Source: Pseudomonadota bacterium
GTDB taxonomy: Bacteria; Pseudomonadota; Gammaproteobacteria; Pseudomonadales; Pseudomonadaceae
Assembly: GCA_023431055.1 (NCBI GenBank)
Contig: JAEYXX010000132.1
Location: 1-18,766, forward strand
Length of the DNA: 18,766 nt
Direction: 5' to 3'
Below the pieces are notes generated by a model. The model made no database searches and had not been told where the DNA came from. It was given only the letters and a program-made list of their open reading frames with translations. Made by a program: the position numbers and the translations under genes. This document shows positions 16,258 to 18,766 of this stretch, piece after piece. Each line of letters starts with the position of its first letter. Within the stretch, counting starts at the first letter, position 1.

Positions 16258-17781
16258 CTATACCGTCTTGGCCATGCGGCTGGCCAGCAGTGCCCAGCCC
16301 AGCAACAGGGCGCAGAGAATCGCCAGCGGCCAGGTGCGCCATTGCAGGTAGGGCGTGAGCCCCTGCATCGGCAGCACTTCGCCATAGAGCACGCCTTGCT
16401 CGAACTGCGGCAGTGCCGTCTGGATTCTGCCCTGTGGGTCGATCACCACGGTCATGCCGTTGTTGGTGGCGCGGATCATCCAGCGCCCGGCTTCCAGGGC
16501 GCGCATCTGCGCCATCTGCAGGTGCTGCAGCGGGCCAATGGAGGTGCCGAACCAGGCGTCGTTGCTCACCGTCAGGAGGATGTCGCTGTCCGCTGCCAGT
16601 TCCGCGGCGAATTCCGGGTAGACCACCTCGTAGCAGATGAACGGCGCGATGCGATGCCCCTTGGCCAGTAGCGGTGGTTGATCGGCCGGGCCGCGAGCGA
16701 AGTCGGACATCGGCAGGTCGAAGAAGGCGATCAGTCCGCGCAGCACTTCCTGCAGCGGCACGTACTCGCCGAAGGGCACCAGCTTCTGCTTGAGATAGGT
16801 GCCCTGGCCTTCGCCGAAGCTGGTGATGGCGTTGTAGTAACGAATCTCTCCACGCTCGTTCGACTGCCGCACCGGTACGCCGGTGATCAGCGCGCTGTTG
16901 CGGTCGCGAGCGAAGCGATCCATCACGCCGATATAACCCTGGGCCATGTCCTTGAGCACCGGAATAGCGGTCTCCGGCCAGACCAGTATGTCGACCTGCC
17001 TGGCACTGAAACTGAGGTCGCGGTATAGCGCGAGCTGCGCGTTGAGCTGGGCCGGGTCCCATTTCAGGTTCTGCTCGACGTTGCCCTGCACAAGGGCGAC
17101 AGTCAGTTTTTCGCCTGCTGCGCGGGTCCACTCGTGACCTTTCATGGCCAGGCCGGCGAGCCAGGGGCTCAGCAGCAGGAGCAGGGCACAGACGTAGCGC
17201 GGTTTATGCGCGCGCAACTTCTCCAGATTGATGATCAGCGCGGCCGACAGGGCGATGACGAAGGACGCCAGCCAGACCCCGCCGACCGGTACCAGGCCAC
17301 TCAATGGCCCCTCGAGCTGGCTGTAGCCGGCGTAGAGCCAGGGAAAACCGGTAAGGAACCAGCCGCGAAACACCTCCTGAGCGACCCATAGCGCAGCGAA
17401 CGCCAGGGCGTCGGCCAGCGGTGCTTCGCCGCGGCGTATCCAGCGCGCCCACAGCGCGGCGGTCAGGGCGAAGAACAGGCCCAGGCCGGCAACGAAGCCC
17501 AGGGTGAGAATACCTGCCAGCGCCGGCGAGGCGGCGCCATAGTCGTGGATGCTGACATAGACCCAACTGGTGCCAGCGGCGAACAGGCCGAAGCCGTAGC
17601 TCCAGCCGCGCAGCGCCGCCTGGCCGGGGCGCAGTTGGCGCAGGCCGAAATAGAACAGGGCAATGGACAACACGGCCAGCGGCCACAGGTCGAAAGGGGC
17701 GAGCGCCAGGGTGGTCAGGGCGCCTGCACCGCAGGCGAGCAGGTGGCCGGGCCAGCCCGGACGAGTGATCCATTGCAGCAT
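16258..17781 (-). CDS. lnt: Apolipoprotein N-acyltransferase
   Basis: Lnt adds the third acyl chain to the N-terminal Cys of lipoproteins at the inner membrane. The product from the ATG at 17781 has 507 residues. The frame is open 33 codons further upstream through a REP, but AAGGA 7 nt before 17781 and the homologous start MLQWITRPGWPGHLLACGAG decide for this start. Several hydrophobic segments fill the first about 210 residues and one lies at the C-terminus (PLAILCALLLGWALLA). The nitrilase-type domain between them has the catalytic triad Glu270 (LVWPETAIPVL), Lys333 (LKQKLVPFGEYVPL) and Cys383 (FICYEVVYPEF), close to E. coli positions 267, 335 and 387. It follows corC after a 115-nt gap and is expected to be co-transcribed with it. 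Confidence 0.96.
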   Translation of the reverse strand: MLQWITRPGWPGHLLACGAGALTTLALAPFDLWPLAVLSIALFYFGLRQLRPGQAALRGWSYGFGLFAAGTSWVYVSIHDYGAASPALAGILTLGFVAGLGLFFALTAALWARWIRRGEAPLADALAFAALWVAQEVFRGWFLTGFPWLYAGYSQLEGPLSGLVPVGGVWLASFVIALSAALIINLEKLRAHKPRYVCALLLLLSPWLAGLAMKGHEWTRAAGEKLTVALVQGNVEQNLKWDPAQLNAQLALYRDLSFSARQVDILVWPETAIPVLKDMAQGYIGVMDRFARDRNSALITGVPVRQSNERGEIRYYNAITSFGEGQGTYLKQKLVPFGEYVPLQEVLRGLIAFFDLPMSDFARGPADQPPLLAKGHRIAPFICYEVVYPEFAAELAADSDILLTVSNDAWFGTSIGPLQHLQMAQMRALEAGRWMIRATNNGMTVVIDPQGRIQTALPQFEQGVLYGEVLPMQGLTPYLQWRTWPLAILCALLLGWALLASRMAKTV

Positions 17782-17843
17782 GGGGTGATCCTTGGAAGCG
17801 GGGTGGCGCAAGGGTAGGGGGAGGCAGTGGCAGGCGGCAAGTG

Positions 17844-17888
17844 GTAGCCCGGATGCAATCCGGGGAGGCTCGGTTGCCATCCCCGGAT
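17844..17888. repeat. Solo/decayed REP (GTAGCCCGGATGCAATCC family) between corC and lnt
   Basis: GTAGCCCGGATGCAATCC starts at 17844, the same as the left arm at 16181. ATCCGGGGA (17858-17866) and TCCCCGGAT (17880-17888) form a 9-bp stem. The outer half of the right arm is missing, so this is a partial doublet. It lies 8 nt beyond the corC stop, inside the presumed corC-lnt transcript. Confidence 0.8.
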
Positions 17889-17896
17889 ACCGGCCG

Positions 17897-18736
17897 TCAG
17901 CGGCTGACCGGGGTCAGGCGCAGCAGGTGGATGCGGCGGCTGTCGGCGTTGAGCACGCGGAAGCGGAACTCGCCGATCTCGGTGACTTCGTTGCGCTTGG
18001 GCAGGTGGCCGAAGGCGTTCATCACCAGGCCGCCGACGGTGTCGTATTCGTCGTCGGAGAACTGGCTGTCGAAGGTCTCGTTGAAGCTGTCGATGGGGGT
18101 CAGTGCCTTGATCAGGTAGTCGCCGGACGGCAGTGGCTTGATGTAGCCGTCTTCCTCGACATCGTGCTCGTCCTCGATGTCGCCGACGATCTGCTCCAGC
18201 ACATCCTCGATGGTCACCAGGCCGGCCACGCCGCCGTATTCGTCGATGACCACGGCCATGTGGTTGTGGTTGGCGCGGAACTCGCGCAGCAGCACGTTGA
18301 GGCGCTTGGACTCGGGCACGAAAGTGGCCGGGCGCAGCAGGTCCTTGATGTTGAAGTTGGGCTGCTCGCCCTGCAGGATCAGCGGCAGCAGATCCTTGGC
18401 CAGGAGGATGCCAATGACGTCGTCGAGGCTCTCGCCGACTACCGGGTAGCGCGAATGGGCGGCATCGATGATGGCGGGCAGGAATTCGCGCGGGCTCTGG
18501 TTGGCCTTGATGCTGATCATCTGCGAGCGCGGCACCATGATGTCGCGTACCTGCAGGTCGGCGACCTGGATGGCGCCTTCGACAATGGCCAGCGCTTCGC
18601 TGTCGAGCAGCTTGTTCTGGTGGGCTTCGCGCAGGACTTCCAGCAGTTCCTGGCGGTTTCTCGGCTCATGAGCAAAAGCCTGGGTCAGCTTGTTGAACCA
18701 GGACTTCTGCTCGTTGCTCGATCGGTCTTCGCTCAT
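17897..18736 (-). CDS. corC: CorC/YbeX family CBS-domain protein
   Basis: The 279-residue protein lacks membrane segments. It has a short N-terminal part (MSEDRSSNEQKSWFNKLTQA), then two CBS domains at about residues 65-190 (VRDIMVPRSQMISI, ARYPVV-like SRYPVVGESLDDVIGI, and VIDEYGGVAGLVTIEDVLEQ). A CorC_HlyC transporter-associated domain is at about 205-275, ending LRLTPVSR. Members have been linked to magnesium and cobalt efflux, and in E. coli and Pseudomonas the gene lies between ybeY and lnt; its biochemical role is not settled. The ATG at 18736 has a GAG element about 9 nt upstream. The upstream partner ybeY would lie just past the window end. It is followed by lnt on the same strand across a REP element. 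Confidence 0.94.
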   Translation of the reverse strand: MSEDRSSNEQKSWFNKLTQAFAHEPRNRQELLEVLREAHQNKLLDSEALAIVEGAIQVADLQVRDIMVPRSQMISIKANQSPREFLPAIIDAAHSRYPVVGESLDDVIGILLAKDLLPLILQGEQPNFNIKDLLRPATFVPESKRLNVLLREFRANHNHMAVVIDEYGGVAGLVTIEDVLEQIVGDIEDEHDVEEDGYIKPLPSGDYLIKALTPIDSFNETFDSQFSDDEYDTVGGLVMNAFGHLPKRNEVTEIGEFRFRVLNADSRRIHLLRLTPVSR

Positions 18737-18766
18737 GGCGTTTTACTCGGGGTCCTTTTCATTAGG

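Overview
The window is GC-rich chromosomal DNA of a Pseudomonas-type gammaproteobacterium. The gene order matches what I recall of the pbpA-rodA-sltB1-rlpA-dacC-lipB and leuS-lptE-holA regions of Pseudomonas, and several proteins (LeuS, LipA, RlpA, RodA) look nearly identical to Pseudomonas versions. Pseudomonas-type REP palindromes with arms such as GTAGGAGCGGCTTCAGCC and GTAGCCCGGATGCAATCC fit the same genus, perhaps the P. mendocina/stutzeri/alcaligenes side. This placement comes from sequence recognition, not from a database search.

Layout. Positions 1-7222 (+ strand) hold a cell-elongation and septal peptidoglycan block: mrdA (PBP2, 5' end outside the window), rodA, an MltB/SltB1 lytic transglycosylase, rlpA and dacC (PBP5-type carboxypeptidase). 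A strong 54-nt hairpin follows, then the DUF493/YbeD gene and lipB. Positions 7283-14587 (- strand) hold lipA, which is convergent with lipB across a bidirectional terminator. They also hold a second MltB-family transglycosylase with a peptidoglycan-binding domain (SltB3-like), a small arfA ribosome-rescue gene too short to stand out among ORFs, a REP-filled gap, and the leuS-lptE-holA operon. Positions 14766-16052 (+ strand) hold a small zinc-ribbon protein (YbeL/DUF1451-like) divergent from leuS, and a YdcF/ElyC-type DUF218 membrane protein. After a REP cluster, positions 16258-18736 (- strand) hold corC-lnt, the end of the conserved phoH-ybeY-corC-lnt cluster.

How the genes work together. 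RodA polymerises glycan and PBP2 crosslinks it for the lateral wall. DacC trims pentapeptides. The two MltB-family enzymes and RlpA cut glycan strands. Lnt finishes lipoprotein acylation, which the lipoproteins in the window (RlpA, LptE, the SltB3-like enzyme) depend on, and LptE serves LPS export. YbeD, LipB and LipA form the lipoate-synthesis group. LeuS, HolA and ArfA are translation, replication and ribosome-rescue housekeeping genes.

No new multi-gene system is visible. The most interesting non-routine signals are: (i) arfA with a terminator/RNase III-type hairpin inside its own coding sequence, behind a well-formed promoter; (ii) a 26-nt near-perfect copy of the holA 3' end placed so that the two copies bracket a REP doublet; (iii) lipA oriented against lipB; (iv) lnt bracketed by two REP copies of one family; (v) a run of nine A in rlpA exactly between the catalytic and SPOR domains.
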